Part shown: positions 17,931 through 26,624 of the stretch, piece after piece
Position numbering within the stretch: the first letter of the stretch is position 1
How the letters are laid out: each line of letters starts with the position of its first letter
Source of the DNA: Acidobacteriota bacterium
GTDB taxonomy: Bacteria > Acidobacteriota > Vicinamibacteria > Vicinamibacterales > Vicinamibacteraceae
Direction: 5' to 3'
DNA: 64,000 bases
NCBI GenBank assembly: GCA_023429845.1
Contig: JAEZCY010000374.1
Coordinates: 11,263 to 75,262 of the forward strand
Translations under genes and position numbers: made by a program
The notes under the pieces: model-generated
What the model was told of the DNA's origin: nothing
Database searches by the model: none
What the model saw: the letters and a program-made list of their open reading frames with translations, nothing else

Positions 17931-18060
17931 CACACGTCAGGTAGGGACCGCTGTCCCAGCGGTCCATCTGCGCTGCGTCGCTCCTGCGCTGCGTCGCTCC
18001 TGCGCTGCGCCGCTCCTGCGCTGCGCGCTCCTGCGCTGCGCGCTCCTGCGCTGCGTCGCC
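17931..18060. repeat. Palindrome GGACCGCT..AGCGGTCC plus ~6 tandem GCGCTGCGTCGCTCCT units
   Basis: The first 31 bases are an exact copy of the sequence at 31382-31412 and include an 8-bp-stem palindrome. From about 17968 a 15-16-base unit repeats about six times with small changes (GCGCTGCGTCGCTCCT, GCGCTGCGCCGCTCCT, GCGCTGCGCGCTCCT). The array ends 8 bases before the stop of the gamma-glutamyltransferase gene. Confidence 0.75.
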
Positions 18061-18068
18061 TTCAACCC

Positions 18069-19868
18069 CTACCAGGCGACGATTGCGCGTTCGCGACGGA
18101 CGTCCGCGGCTCCGCGCAGCCTGCCTGTCGCCGGATCCACCCCGGCCGCGACGATGCCGGTGGGGTAGGCGGCTGGGGGATACAGCCGCAGGATATGGCC
18201 GCGGGCCTCGAGCGCACGGCGCACCGTGTCGGGCACGCTTCGTTCGATCTCGAGCACGCCGGGGTCGATGCGGTGGTCGTCGAACGAACTCTCGATGGAC
18301 AGCGTGTTGAAGCGTGCGGACTCCACGGCCGCCTGCAGGGGCATGCCGAAGTCGATGACGTTGATCAGGACCTGCAGGATCTGCTGGTCCTGGCTGTCCC
18401 CACCCGGTGTGCCCATCGCGAGGAACGGCGCGCCGTCTCTGGTCACGATCGTCGGCGTGAGCGTCGTCCGCGGACGCTTGCCGCCGGCGAGCACGTTGGG
18501 ACTTGCCGGATCGAGCCGGAAGGCCTGCATGCGGTTACTCATGGGCACCCCCGTGTCGCCCGCGATGAAGGCGCCGCCGAGCAGCCAGCCGGACGAGGGC
18601 GTCGCGGAGAACAGGTTGCCGTCCTTGTCGGCGACCTGGATGGACGTCGTATCGCCCGACTCCCCGACCTGTCCCACCTTCGGCGTGTTCAAGGGACGCT
18701 CGCCGAGCCGTCCGCCTCCGCTGGGCGCGCCTTCGCCATCGAACGGCAGCGGGTTGCCCGGCCGTTGTTCGAGACTTGCGCGCGTCATGTCGATGAGTGT
18801 TCGTCGTCGCGCCGCGTACGCCTTGGAGAGCAGTCCGCGGATGGGCACCGTCACGAAGTCCGGGTCGCCGTAGTACCGGTCCCGGTCGGCATAGGCGAGC
18901 TTCATGGCCTCGGTGATCACGTGGATGCTGTCGGCACTGAGGTGGCCGAGCGCCTTCAGGTCGAAGCCCTCGAGCAGGTTGAGCGTCTGGAGCAGCACCG
19001 GGCTCTGGTTCCAGGGCCCCGCCTTGTGCACGGTGAAGCCGCGATACGTCGTGGTGACGGGGGCTTCCACCCTGCCTCGGTAGCCGGCGATGTCGGCAGC
19101 GGTCATCAGGCCGCCGGCTTGTCCAACGGCCGCAGCGAGGCGCGCGGCGAAGTCGCCGGTGTAGAACGCGTCCCTGGCGCGGGCGATGGCCTGCTCGCGC
19201 GGTGCGCCGGACTGCAGTGCGACCGCCTCGGCGTCGGCGAGCATGCGCAGGGTGCGCGCGAGATTCGGTTGACGGAACGTCTCGCCCGCGCGCGTGACGC
19301 GCCCCTCGGGATAGTACGTGCGCATCGTGTCGGCATACCGCTCGCTGGCTGCCCGTTCGCTCGTCAGGTAGCGGCTGAGCATCTCGTACATCCGGAAGCC
19401 GTCGGCAAGCCGGATGGCGGGACCGAGTACGTCACCGAGCGACAACGTGCCGTGCCTGGCGAGCGCAAGCGCTGTGGCATCGACGACGGCTGGCACCGTG
19501 GCCCCGAGCGGACCGTTGCCGGGGATGCTGTCGCGCCCGGCAAAGGCGGCCGGCGTCGCGGCCTGCGGGGCAGTCCCTTGCCCGTTGATCACGACGACCT
19601 CGCGGGATCTCGCAAGGTAGATCAGCATCGGCGCTTCGCCGCCAAGGCCGAAGTGCGAGATCTCGACGACAGCGGCGGCGAACACCGCGGCGACGCCCGC
19701 ATCGACCGCATTGCCGCCGCGTGCGAGCATCTCGGCGCCCGCCTCGACGGTGTACGTTCGGCCTGCGGCCACCACGCCGTGCGTGCCCGAGAACTCCGGC
19801 CGCAGCGTCTGCGCCGTCGCAAGGCCTGCCGCCATCACGAACGGCAACGCAATCCAGGGTCGGGTCAT
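18069..19868 (-). CDS. ggt: Gamma-glutamyltransferase (Ntn hydrolase), exported
   Basis: 599-residue periplasmic precursor that autocleaves into two subunits and hydrolyses or transfers gamma-glutamyl groups, for example from glutathione. The signal peptide is MTRPWIALPFVMAAGLATAQ. HGVVAAGRTYTVEAGAEMLARGGNAVDAGVAA is the family's large-subunit opening (shown by its ARGGNAVDAG core). The catalytic nucleophile should be Thr407 in SGDTTSIQVAD, and the small subunit carries TLTPTIV and the substrate-loop sequence MGTPGGDSQDQQ. The nucleophile context is DTTS rather than the E. coli HTTH, common in distant paralogues, so the true substrate may differ. The ATG has AGGAAACGGCAG upstream. It is divergent from the ABC-2 exporter genes. 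Confidence 0.9.
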   Translation of the reverse strand: MTRPWIALPFVMAAGLATAQTLRPEFSGTHGVVAAGRTYTVEAGAEMLARGGNAVDAGVAAVFAAAVVEISHFGLGGEAPMLIYLARSREVVVINGQGTAPQAATPAAFAGRDSIPGNGPLGATVPAVVDATALALARHGTLSLGDVLGPAIRLADGFRMYEMLSRYLTSERAASERYADTMRTYYPEGRVTRAGETFRQPNLARTLRMLADAEAVALQSGAPREQAIARARDAFYTGDFAARLAAAVGQAGGLMTAADIAGYRGRVEAPVTTTYRGFTVHKAGPWNQSPVLLQTLNLLEGFDLKALGHLSADSIHVITEAMKLAYADRDRYYGDPDFVTVPIRGLLSKAYAARRRTLIDMTRASLEQRPGNPLPFDGEGAPSGGGRLGERPLNTPKVGQVGESGDTTSIQVADKDGNLFSATPSSGWLLGGAFIAGDTGVPMSNRMQAFRLDPASPNVLAGGKRPRTTLTPTIVTRDGAPFLAMGTPGGDSQDQQILQVLINVIDFGMPLQAAVESARFNTLSIESSFDDHRIDPGVLEIERSVPDTVRRALEARGHILRLYPPAAYPTGIVAAGVDPATGRLRGAADVRRERAIVAW

Positions 19869-19970
19869 CTGCCGTTTCCTCGGCGCCAGCCGGCCGCTGC
19901 CTGCCATCGCTGGTGCTGTTTCGATGACGACGATACCGCGATCCTCGCCCTGCACTACGATCAGCCAGCC

Positions 19971-20815
19971 ATGCTCGTCCTCTCGAACATCGTCAAGCGG
20001 TACGGCACGAGGGTCGCCGTGGACGACCTCTCCCTCGAGGCCGGCGCCGGCGAGATCCTCGGACTGCTCGGGCCCAACGGCGCCGGGAAGAGCACGACGA
20101 TGCACGTGGCGGTGGGGTTGCTGCGCCCCGACGCGGGTACGGTGGTCATCGGGTCGCATGGCTCGCCGACGCTGCCGGCGGTGCGGCGCCTGCTCGGGCT
20201 CGCTCCGCAGAACCTGGCGATCTACGACCTGTTGACCGCCGAGGAGAATCTCGCGTTCTTCGCGCAGTTGTATGGCCTCTCGGGTGAGCGATTGCGCTCC
20301 CGCGTTGAGGCCGCGCTGACGTTCGCTGGCCTGCAGGAACGTCGTCGCGATCGTGTGGGCTCGTACTCGGGCGGCATGAAGCGGCGGCTCAACATCGCGG
20401 CGGCGATCCTCCACGAGCCCGACCTCGTGCTGCTCGACGAGCCCACCGTGGGGTGGACCCGCAGTCACGCAACGCGATCTTCGACAGCATCGCGACGCTG
20501 AAGTCGCAGGGGCGCACGCTCGTGTACAGCACGCACTACATGGAGGAAGCCGTGCGCCTGTGCGATCGCGTCGCCATCATCGACGCGGGGCGGGTGCTGG
20601 CGATGGACACGGTTGCAGGGCTCATCAAGAGCCACGGCGGGCCGCCGCGGCTCCACGTGCAGGCAGGGGGCCGCGAGATCGTGTCGGACACCAGCGAACC
20701 CCTGGCCGAGTTGAACCGCATCGCGTCGGTCACGCCCATCGACTCGTTCCGCGTGGACGCACCGACGCTCGAGCAGGTGTTCCTTACGCTTACCGGACGC
20801 ACACTGCGCGACTGA
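19971..20815 (+). pseudogene. ABC-2 exporter ATPase, interrupted by a one-base frameshift
   Basis: Two frames together spell one complete ATPase of about 281 residues. The first frame gives MLVLSNIVKRYGTRVAVDD, Walker A GPNGAGKST, signature YSGGMKRRLNIAAAI and Walker B LVLLDEPTVG. The expected continuation VDPQSRNAIFDSIA with H-loop YSTHYMEEA lies in the next frame. The shift falls at the four-G run 20450-20453; one more G would restore DEPTVGVDPQSRN. The remainder shows no other lesion, and the permease follows 8 bases after the stop. This is either a sequencing or assembly error in a G-run or a recent inactivating mutation. If functional, it would drive the downstream permease. Confidence 0.85.
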
Positions 20816-20823
20816 GGCTGCCC

Positions 20824-22098
20824 ATGTCACCGATGCTCGCCATTGCGCTCAAGGACCTGCGTACCTTCACCCGGCAGCGCGCGTCCCTCTTCTTCACCTT
20901 CGTGTGGCCGCTCATCGTCGCCGTGTTGTTTGGCGTGCTGTTCGGCGGCGGCAGCAGCGGGTCGCCGCGCATCGGCATCGCCGTGGTGGATGAAGACGGA
21001 ACTCCGGCCTCGACGGCGTTCGCCGAGCAGCTGCTCACGCGCGACACCTTCGACGGCATTCGGGCGACCCGTGCGGATGCGATCGACGCGGTGAGACGCG
21101 GCACGCGGACTGCAGCCGTGCTCCTGCGCCCAGGATTCGGCGAGGCGTCGCAGCGGCTGTTCTACGGCACGCCCCCGCAGGTCGAAGTGCACATCGACCC
21201 GAGCCGTCGGGCTGAACGCGACATGCTCGAAGGGTTGCTGATGCAGCAAGGGGCCGAGCGGCTGCAGGCGCTGTTCGACAATCCCGGCGACAGCCGCAAG
21301 CACGTGCAGTCCGCGCTCGATGAGTTGCGCTCGGCTGGCGGTTCGGCCCAGCAGCCGGCCCTCGAGACGTTTCTGGGCCAGCTCGACGCGTTTCTCGGGT
21401 CGGAGGCGGCGCAGCAGGCGGCGTCCAAGGCGTCGGGCGAGGGTGGGGGCTTCGAGCCATTGCACATCACGATGCAGGACGTGCAGCCCCGGCCGACGGG
21501 CGGTCCGCGCAACGGTTACGACGTCACGTTCCCCATGGCGATGCTGTGGGCCGTCTTCGGCTGCGTGATGGCGTTCGGCACGACGTTCGTATCCGAACGC
21601 GTGCGTGGCACGCTCGTGCGTCTCCAGGTGGCGCCGATGTCGAAAGCCCAGGTGCTCGCCGGAAAATCGCTGGCGGCCTTCTTCGCCATCCTCATCGTCG
21701 AGACGATGCTGTTGTTGCTGGGCGTGGGGGCGTTCGGCGTCAGGCCCTCCTCCTGGCTCGGGCTGGGTTTCGCGATCGTCTGCACCTCGGCGGCCTTTGT
21801 GGGCATCATCCTGCTGCTCGCGTCGATGGCGCACAGCGAGCACGGTATCGGTGGAACGGGGCCGGCCGTCATGATGCCGCTGTTCCTGCTCGGCGGCGCG
21901 ATGATCCCGCTGATGGTGATGCCGCCGTGGCTCGCGGGTCTCAGCTACCTGAGCCCGGTGCGCTGGGCAATCCTCGCGCTCGAGGGCGCGATCTGGCGCG
22001 ACTTCAGCGCGGCAGAGATGGCCGTACCCTGCGCGGTGCTGCTCCTGGTGGCAGCCACGACGTTCGTCGTCGGCGCCCGTCGTCAGGAAGCGGAGTGA
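20824..22098 (+). CDS. ABC-2 type transporter permease
   Basis: 424-residue inner-membrane permease of the drug/lipid-export ABC-2 class. TM1 is at about 22-40 (SLFFTFVWPLIVAVLFGVLFGG). A long periplasmic loop follows at about 45-240, with NPGDSRKHVQSALDELRSAGG and a segment rich in Gln and Ala. Five helices at about 240-424 begin with MAMLWAVFGCVMAFGTTFVSERVRGTL. The motif SERVRGTLVRLQVAPMSKAQVLAGK is the ABC-2 coupling region. The ATG at MSPMLAI starts 8 bases after the frameshifted ATPase gene, and the two share an operon. The permease itself is intact, arguing that the ATPase lesion is recent or artefactual. Confidence 0.88.
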   Translation: MSPMLAIALKDLRTFTRQRASLFFTFVWPLIVAVLFGVLFGGGSSGSPRIGIAVVDEDGTPASTAFAEQLLTRDTFDGIRATRADAIDAVRRGTRTAAVLLRPGFGEASQRLFYGTPPQVEVHIDPSRRAERDMLEGLLMQQGAERLQALFDNPGDSRKHVQSALDELRSAGGSAQQPALETFLGQLDAFLGSEAAQQAASKASGEGGGFEPLHITMQDVQPRPTGGPRNGYDVTFPMAMLWAVFGCVMAFGTTFVSERVRGTLVRLQVAPMSKAQVLAGKSLAAFFAILIVETMLLLLGVGAFGVRPSSWLGLGFAIVCTSAAFVGIILLLASMAHSEHGIGGTGPAVMMPLFLLGGAMIPLMVMPPWLAGLSYLSPVRWAILALEGAIWRDFSAAEMAVPCAVLLLVAATTFVVGARRQEAE

Positions 22099-22282
22099 GT
22101 GGAGAACCGATCGTCTGCGCGGCCGCAGGGTCCGACCGAGACGGCGCCGCCCGGCAAGCGGTGCACCAGAGCACGGCCGATCCAGCTGACAGCCGAGCGC
22201 GATCGTGAAATGCTGGACGGGCAAGGCCCCGAGTTGCGCCCCTGCAGTTCTGCAATTCTGAAATTCCTGGAGGCTGCTCCCC

Positions 22283-23158
<876 letters not shown>

Positions 23159-23173
23159 CCGCCGCCGGTGCGG

Positions 23174-23231
23174 CAGGTACGTAGGCCGCCGGGCCTCCGC
23201 AGGTACGTAGCCGCCGAGCCTTGCCCGGCGG
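23174..23231. repeat. Two CAGGTACGTAG units and a CCGCCG..CGGCGG palindrome
   Basis: CAGGTACGTAG occurs twice at a 26-base spacing, the second followed by a GCC-rich palindrome (CCGCCG, 9-base loop, CGGCGG). It lies between the sulfurtransferase and sufE. The same GTACGTAG sequence recurs at 33.65-33.73 kb. Confidence 0.6.
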
Positions 23232-23321
23232 TCGGGCGTCCGCGGGCCCGGCGGGGTGGCCGGGGCGGGGTGCCCTACCCGGTTCAGACATCGACCGACG
23301 AAGGCCGACACCGACGCAGAC

Positions 23322-23768
23322 ATGACTACGCAAGAGAAGCTGGACGAACTTCAGGAAACGCTCGACATGTTCAGCGACCCGAGCAGCCGCGCGGAGCTGC
23401 TGATCGGGCTCGCCGACAAGTTCGTCGAGGTGCCACCGGACGTCGCGACGAGACCCTTTCCGAAGAGCCACCAGGTGCCGCAGTGCGAGTCGGAAGTCTA
23501 CGTGTGGTCACGCCTGAACGCGGACCGCACGGTGAAGCTCGATTTCGCCGTCGAGAATCCGAGCGGCATCTCCGCCAGGGCGCTTGCCGTGATCCTGGAT
23601 TCGATCTACTCCGGTCAGCCGGCCGAGGACGTGCTCGCGCTCGACTCCGGGATCGTGGAACGTGTCTTCCGCCAGAACATCTCGATGGGCAAGGGCCTCG
23701 GCCTCAAGTCGATGGTGATGGCGGCACAGGCGCTCACGCGCGACGCGCTGAAGAAGGACGGCGCCTGA
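23322..23768 (+). CDS. sufE: SufE-like Fe-S assembly sulfur acceptor
   Basis: 148-residue cytoplasmic protein that takes persulfide sulfur from the cysteine desulfurase SufS and passes it to SufBCD. The persulfide-carrying Cys55 is in HQVPQCESEVYVW. The rest keeps the SufE pattern: ELLIGLADKF at the N-terminus, LDFAVENPSGISARALAVILDSIYSGQ, and MGKGLGLKSMVMAAQAL at the C-terminus. The ATG at MTTQEKL is the only sensible start. The usual sufBCDS partners are not in the window; the neighbouring gene is a sulfurtransferase. Confidence 0.92.
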   Translation: MTTQEKLDELQETLDMFSDPSSRAELLIGLADKFVEVPPDVATRPFPKSHQVPQCESEVYVWSRLNADRTVKLDFAVENPSGISARALAVILDSIYSGQPAEDVLALDSGIVERVFRQNISMGKGLGLKSMVMAAQALTRDALKKDGA

Positions 23769-23871
23769 CGCGCACGCAACGCCATGTGTCATATCGGTCC
23801 TTCCGCGGTACGGCTGGTGCTACGCTCACGGCACTCGAGCCGGCTGCGTCCCGCAGCCGCGAAAGGACTCC

Positions 23872-25308
23872 ATGCGATCAGTATCCCTGCGTGTGCTTGC
23901 TGCCGCGCTGGGCCTGGCCGTTGCCGTGGCCGCGCCCCCGCGCACGGCCGCCCAGACGCCGGCCACGCCACCCGCCGCCACGCCAGACCCTACGCCTCCG
24001 GGCAAGGGCGGGCGCTCCGTCGCGAATGACGACCCGTATCCCAGCACTTACCAGACGCCGCCGTCTGCGCCGTTCGCGATCCGCAATGCGACGATTCTGA
24101 CGGCCGCCGGGCCGGTCATCCAGAAGGGGACGGTGCTGGTGCGCGACGGCCGGATCGTCGCGGTCGGCGCCTCGGTGGACGTGCCGGCCGGCGTAACGGT
24201 GATCGACGCCGCCGGCAAGTACGTCACGCCCGGCATCATCGACGACCATTCGCACCTCGGCGTGTACGCCGCACCAGGCGTGCAGGCCCACTCGGACGGC
24301 AACGAGATGGTCAGGCCCAACACGGCCGACGTCTGGGCCGAGCACGGGGTGTGGCCGCAGGACCCGCAGTTCCCGCTCAACCTGGCTGGCGGCGTCACGA
24401 CGCTCCAGGTGCTGCCAGGGTCGGCCAACCTGTTCGGCGGCCGCAGTGTGGTGCTGAAGGTGGTGCCGGCGCGCACCGTCCAGGAGATGAAGTTCCCGGG
24501 TGCGCGGTACGGCCTGAAGATGGCGTGCGGCGAGAACCCGAAGCGCGTATACGCGACGCGCGGTCCGTCCACCCGCATGGGCAACGTCGCCGGCTATCGT
24601 GCCGCGTGGATTCAGGCCGAGGCGTATCGCCGCAAGTGGGACAAGTGGAGCGCGGACAAGAAGGGTGAGCCGCCGACGCGTGACCTCGCGCTCGAGACCC
24701 TCGCGGAGGTGCTCCGCGGCAACATCTACGTACACAACCACTGCTACCGCGCCGACGAGATGGCGCAGATCCTCGACCTCGCCAACGAGTTCGGCTATCA
24801 GGTGCGCTCGTTCCACCACGCGGTGGAGGGCTACAAGATCGCCGACCTGCTCGCCAAGCGCGACGTTGCCGCGTCGGTATGGGCCGACTGGGGCGGGTTC
24901 AAGCTCGAGGCGCTCGACGGCATCAAGGCCAACCCCGCCATCATCCATGCGGCGGGCGGTCGCACGATCATCCACTCCGACAGCCCGTCGGACTCGCAGC
25001 GGTTGACGCAGGAGGCCGCCAAGGCGGTTGCGGCAGGCCGCCGGATCGGCATCACGGTGACACCCGCGGACGCGATCAAATGGGTGACACTCAATCCGGC
25101 CTGGGCACTGGGCCTCGACGACCGGATCGGCTCCCTCGAACCCGGCAAGAACGCCGACATCGTCCTCTGGTCGGGCGACCCCTTCAGCGTGTATTCGCGA
25201 GCCGAGCGCGTCTGGATCGACGGCGCGCTGCGCTACGACCGTGCCGACGCGACCAACCGCTGGCGCACGGATTTCGAACTCGGCTTCATCCCCCTGGAGA
25301 CCCGCTGA
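23872..25308 (+). CDS. Exported metal-dependent amidohydrolase (imidazolonepropionase-like)
   Basis: 478-residue secreted amidohydrolase. After a signal peptide (LAVAVAAPPRTAAQ) and a Pro-rich linker, the composite beta sandwich (IRNATILTAAGPVIQKGTVL) leads to the metal motif PGIIDDHSH, with His126 and His128. Other probable ligands are in VHNHC, SFHHAVEGY and IHSDSPSDS. The C-terminal LGLDDRIGSLEPGKNADIVLWSGDPF is the hallmark of this branch. Members act as exported dipeptidases, prolidases or cyclic-imide hydrolases; the substrate is unknown. The next gene, a paralogue without metal ligands, starts one base after the stop, so the two are co-translated and may form a complex. Confidence 0.9.
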   Translation: MRSVSLRVLAAALGLAVAVAAPPRTAAQTPATPPAATPDPTPPGKGGRSVANDDPYPSTYQTPPSAPFAIRNATILTAAGPVIQKGTVLVRDGRIVAVGASVDVPAGVTVIDAAGKYVTPGIIDDHSHLGVYAAPGVQAHSDGNEMVRPNTADVWAEHGVWPQDPQFPLNLAGGVTTLQVLPGSANLFGGRSVVLKVVPARTVQEMKFPGARYGLKMACGENPKRVYATRGPSTRMGNVAGYRAAWIQAEAYRRKWDKWSADKKGEPPTRDLALETLAEVLRGNIYVHNHCYRADEMAQILDLANEFGYQVRSFHHAVEGYKIADLLAKRDVAASVWADWGGFKLEALDGIKANPAIIHAAGGRTIIHSDSPSDSQRLTQEAAKAVAAGRRIGITVTPADAIKWVTLNPAWALGLDDRIGSLEPGKNADIVLWSGDPFSVYSRAERVWIDGALRYDRADATNRWRTDFELGFIPLETR

Positions 25309-25309
25309 C

Positions 25310-26572
25310 ATGCGCCGCATCACCTGCATCCTGTCCGGCCTCCTCTGCGTGAGCACCGGCATCGCCGTCGCGCAACCGGTCGCCATCGTCGGCGCCCGCG
25401 TCCACACCGTGTCTGGCGGCGTTCTCGAGAACGCGACCGTCGTCATCGACGATGGGCGGATCGCCGCGGTAGGGGTCGGCGTGAAGGCGCCGGCGGGCGC
25501 GCGCCTCATCCAGGGACGAGGCAAGTGGGTCACACCCGGCCTCATCAACAGCGTGACCGCTCTCGGGGTGTCCGAGATCGGGTCGGTCGGCGAGACGAAC
25601 GACGCCTCGGCTCGCGGCGACCGCGGCGTCGCGGCTGCGTTCAAGGTATGGGAGGGGTTGAACCCGGACTCGGTTCTCTGGGCGCCCACGCGGAACGAGG
25701 GCGTCACGTCGGTCGTCGAGGTGCCGTCCGGCGGCGTCGTGTCGGGCCAGGCGGCGCTCGTGGACACGGCTGGACCGACCGCAGAGGAGTTCCTGCGCAA
25801 GGCGCCCGTGGCCTATGTGCTGAACTACGGTGCCGCGAGCGGCAACGACGGCCCGTCGTCGCGCGGCGAAGCGCTGCAGGCGATCAGGGCGCTGCTCAGC
25901 GACGCCAAGGCCTACCCGAGCCGCAAGGACGCATACGAACGCGGCGAAAGCCGCCCGTTTGCCGCCGGCCACGCGCAGCTCGAGGCACTGCAACCCGTCG
26001 TCGACGGCCAGGCGCTCGTGCTCGTCAACGTGGACCGCGCGAGTGACGTGCTCGCGGTGCTCGGGCTCGCGAAGGAGTTCGGGCTGCGCCTGGCGATCGT
26101 GGGAGGGGCCGAAGCGTGGAAGGTGGCGCCGCAGCTCGCGGCTGCGAAAGTGCCGGTACTGACCGGTGCACTCGACAACCTGCCGTCGGATTTCGCGACG
26201 CTGGGCGCCCGGCAGGAGAACGCGGCGCTGCTGCGCAAGGCTGGCGTCCCGGTCGTGCTGACGGCGGGCACGCGGGAGACGTTCAACGTGCGCAAGATTC
26301 GGCAGCACGCCGGCAATGCCGTGGCGTACGGCCTGCCGTGGGACGAGGCGCTGCGCGCCGTGACGCTCGCGCCCGCGGAGTTGTTCGGCGTGGCCGATGC
26401 CATCGGCTCGATTGCCGAGGGCAGGGTCGCCAACCTCGTGGTGTGGAGCGGGGACCCGTTCGAGTTCAGCAGCGATGCCGAGCACGTGTTCGTGCGCGGC
26501 CGGGAGGTGCAGGGGTCGTCGAGGCAGGACGAACTCGCCGAGCGCTACAAGACCGGCACGCGGGGCAAATGA
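25310..26572 (+). CDS. Exported amidohydrolase-fold protein lacking metal ligands
   Basis: 420-residue paralogue of the upstream amidohydrolase. The signal peptide is MRRITCILSGLLCVSTGIAVAQ. The beta-sandwich start (VAIVGARVHTVSGGVLENATVVIDDGRIAAVG) and the C-terminal IAEGRVANLVVWSGDPFEF are conserved. At the metal site, however, PGLINSVTALG replaces PGIIDDHSH, so residues 82-84 are VTA instead of HSH. The other His motifs are also gone: VLVNVDRA for VHNHC, IVGGAEAW for FHHAVEGY and TAGTRETF for HSDSPSD. The fold should therefore be kept but not the usual catalysis. It probably acts as a structural or regulatory partner of the active enzyme encoded one base upstream. Confidence 0.85.
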   Translation: MRRITCILSGLLCVSTGIAVAQPVAIVGARVHTVSGGVLENATVVIDDGRIAAVGVGVKAPAGARLIQGRGKWVTPGLINSVTALGVSEIGSVGETNDASARGDRGVAAAFKVWEGLNPDSVLWAPTRNEGVTSVVEVPSGGVVSGQAALVDTAGPTAEEFLRKAPVAYVLNYGAASGNDGPSSRGEALQAIRALLSDAKAYPSRKDAYERGESRPFAAGHAQLEALQPVVDGQALVLVNVDRASDVLAVLGLAKEFGLRLAIVGGAEAWKVAPQLAAAKVPVLTGALDNLPSDFATLGARQENAALLRKAGVPVVLTAGTRETFNVRKIRQHAGNAVAYGLPWDEALRAVTLAPAELFGVADAIGSIAEGRVANLVVWSGDPFEFSSDAEHVFVRGREVQGSSRQDELAERYKTGTRGK

Positions 26573-26624
26573 TTCGCTGAAGGGAGGCTCGCTCTCCGAG
26601 CGGGCCTGCCCCGCCGTCCGGTGG

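Noticed and set aside
17968..18060. Possible CRISPR array
   Set aside because: Units are contiguous 15-16-base tandem repeats without unique spacers, and no cas genes are present.
22240..22276. Short TTCTGCAATTCTGAAATTCC segment before the sulfurtransferase gene as a regulatory site
   Set aside because: It is a locally AT-richer near-repeat but I see no operator symmetry or second copy that would support a function.
26587..26601. Terminator hairpin between the second amidohydrolase and the oligopeptidase gene
   Set aside because: The stem is only 5 bp (GCTCG/CGAGC) with no T-tract, too weak to call.
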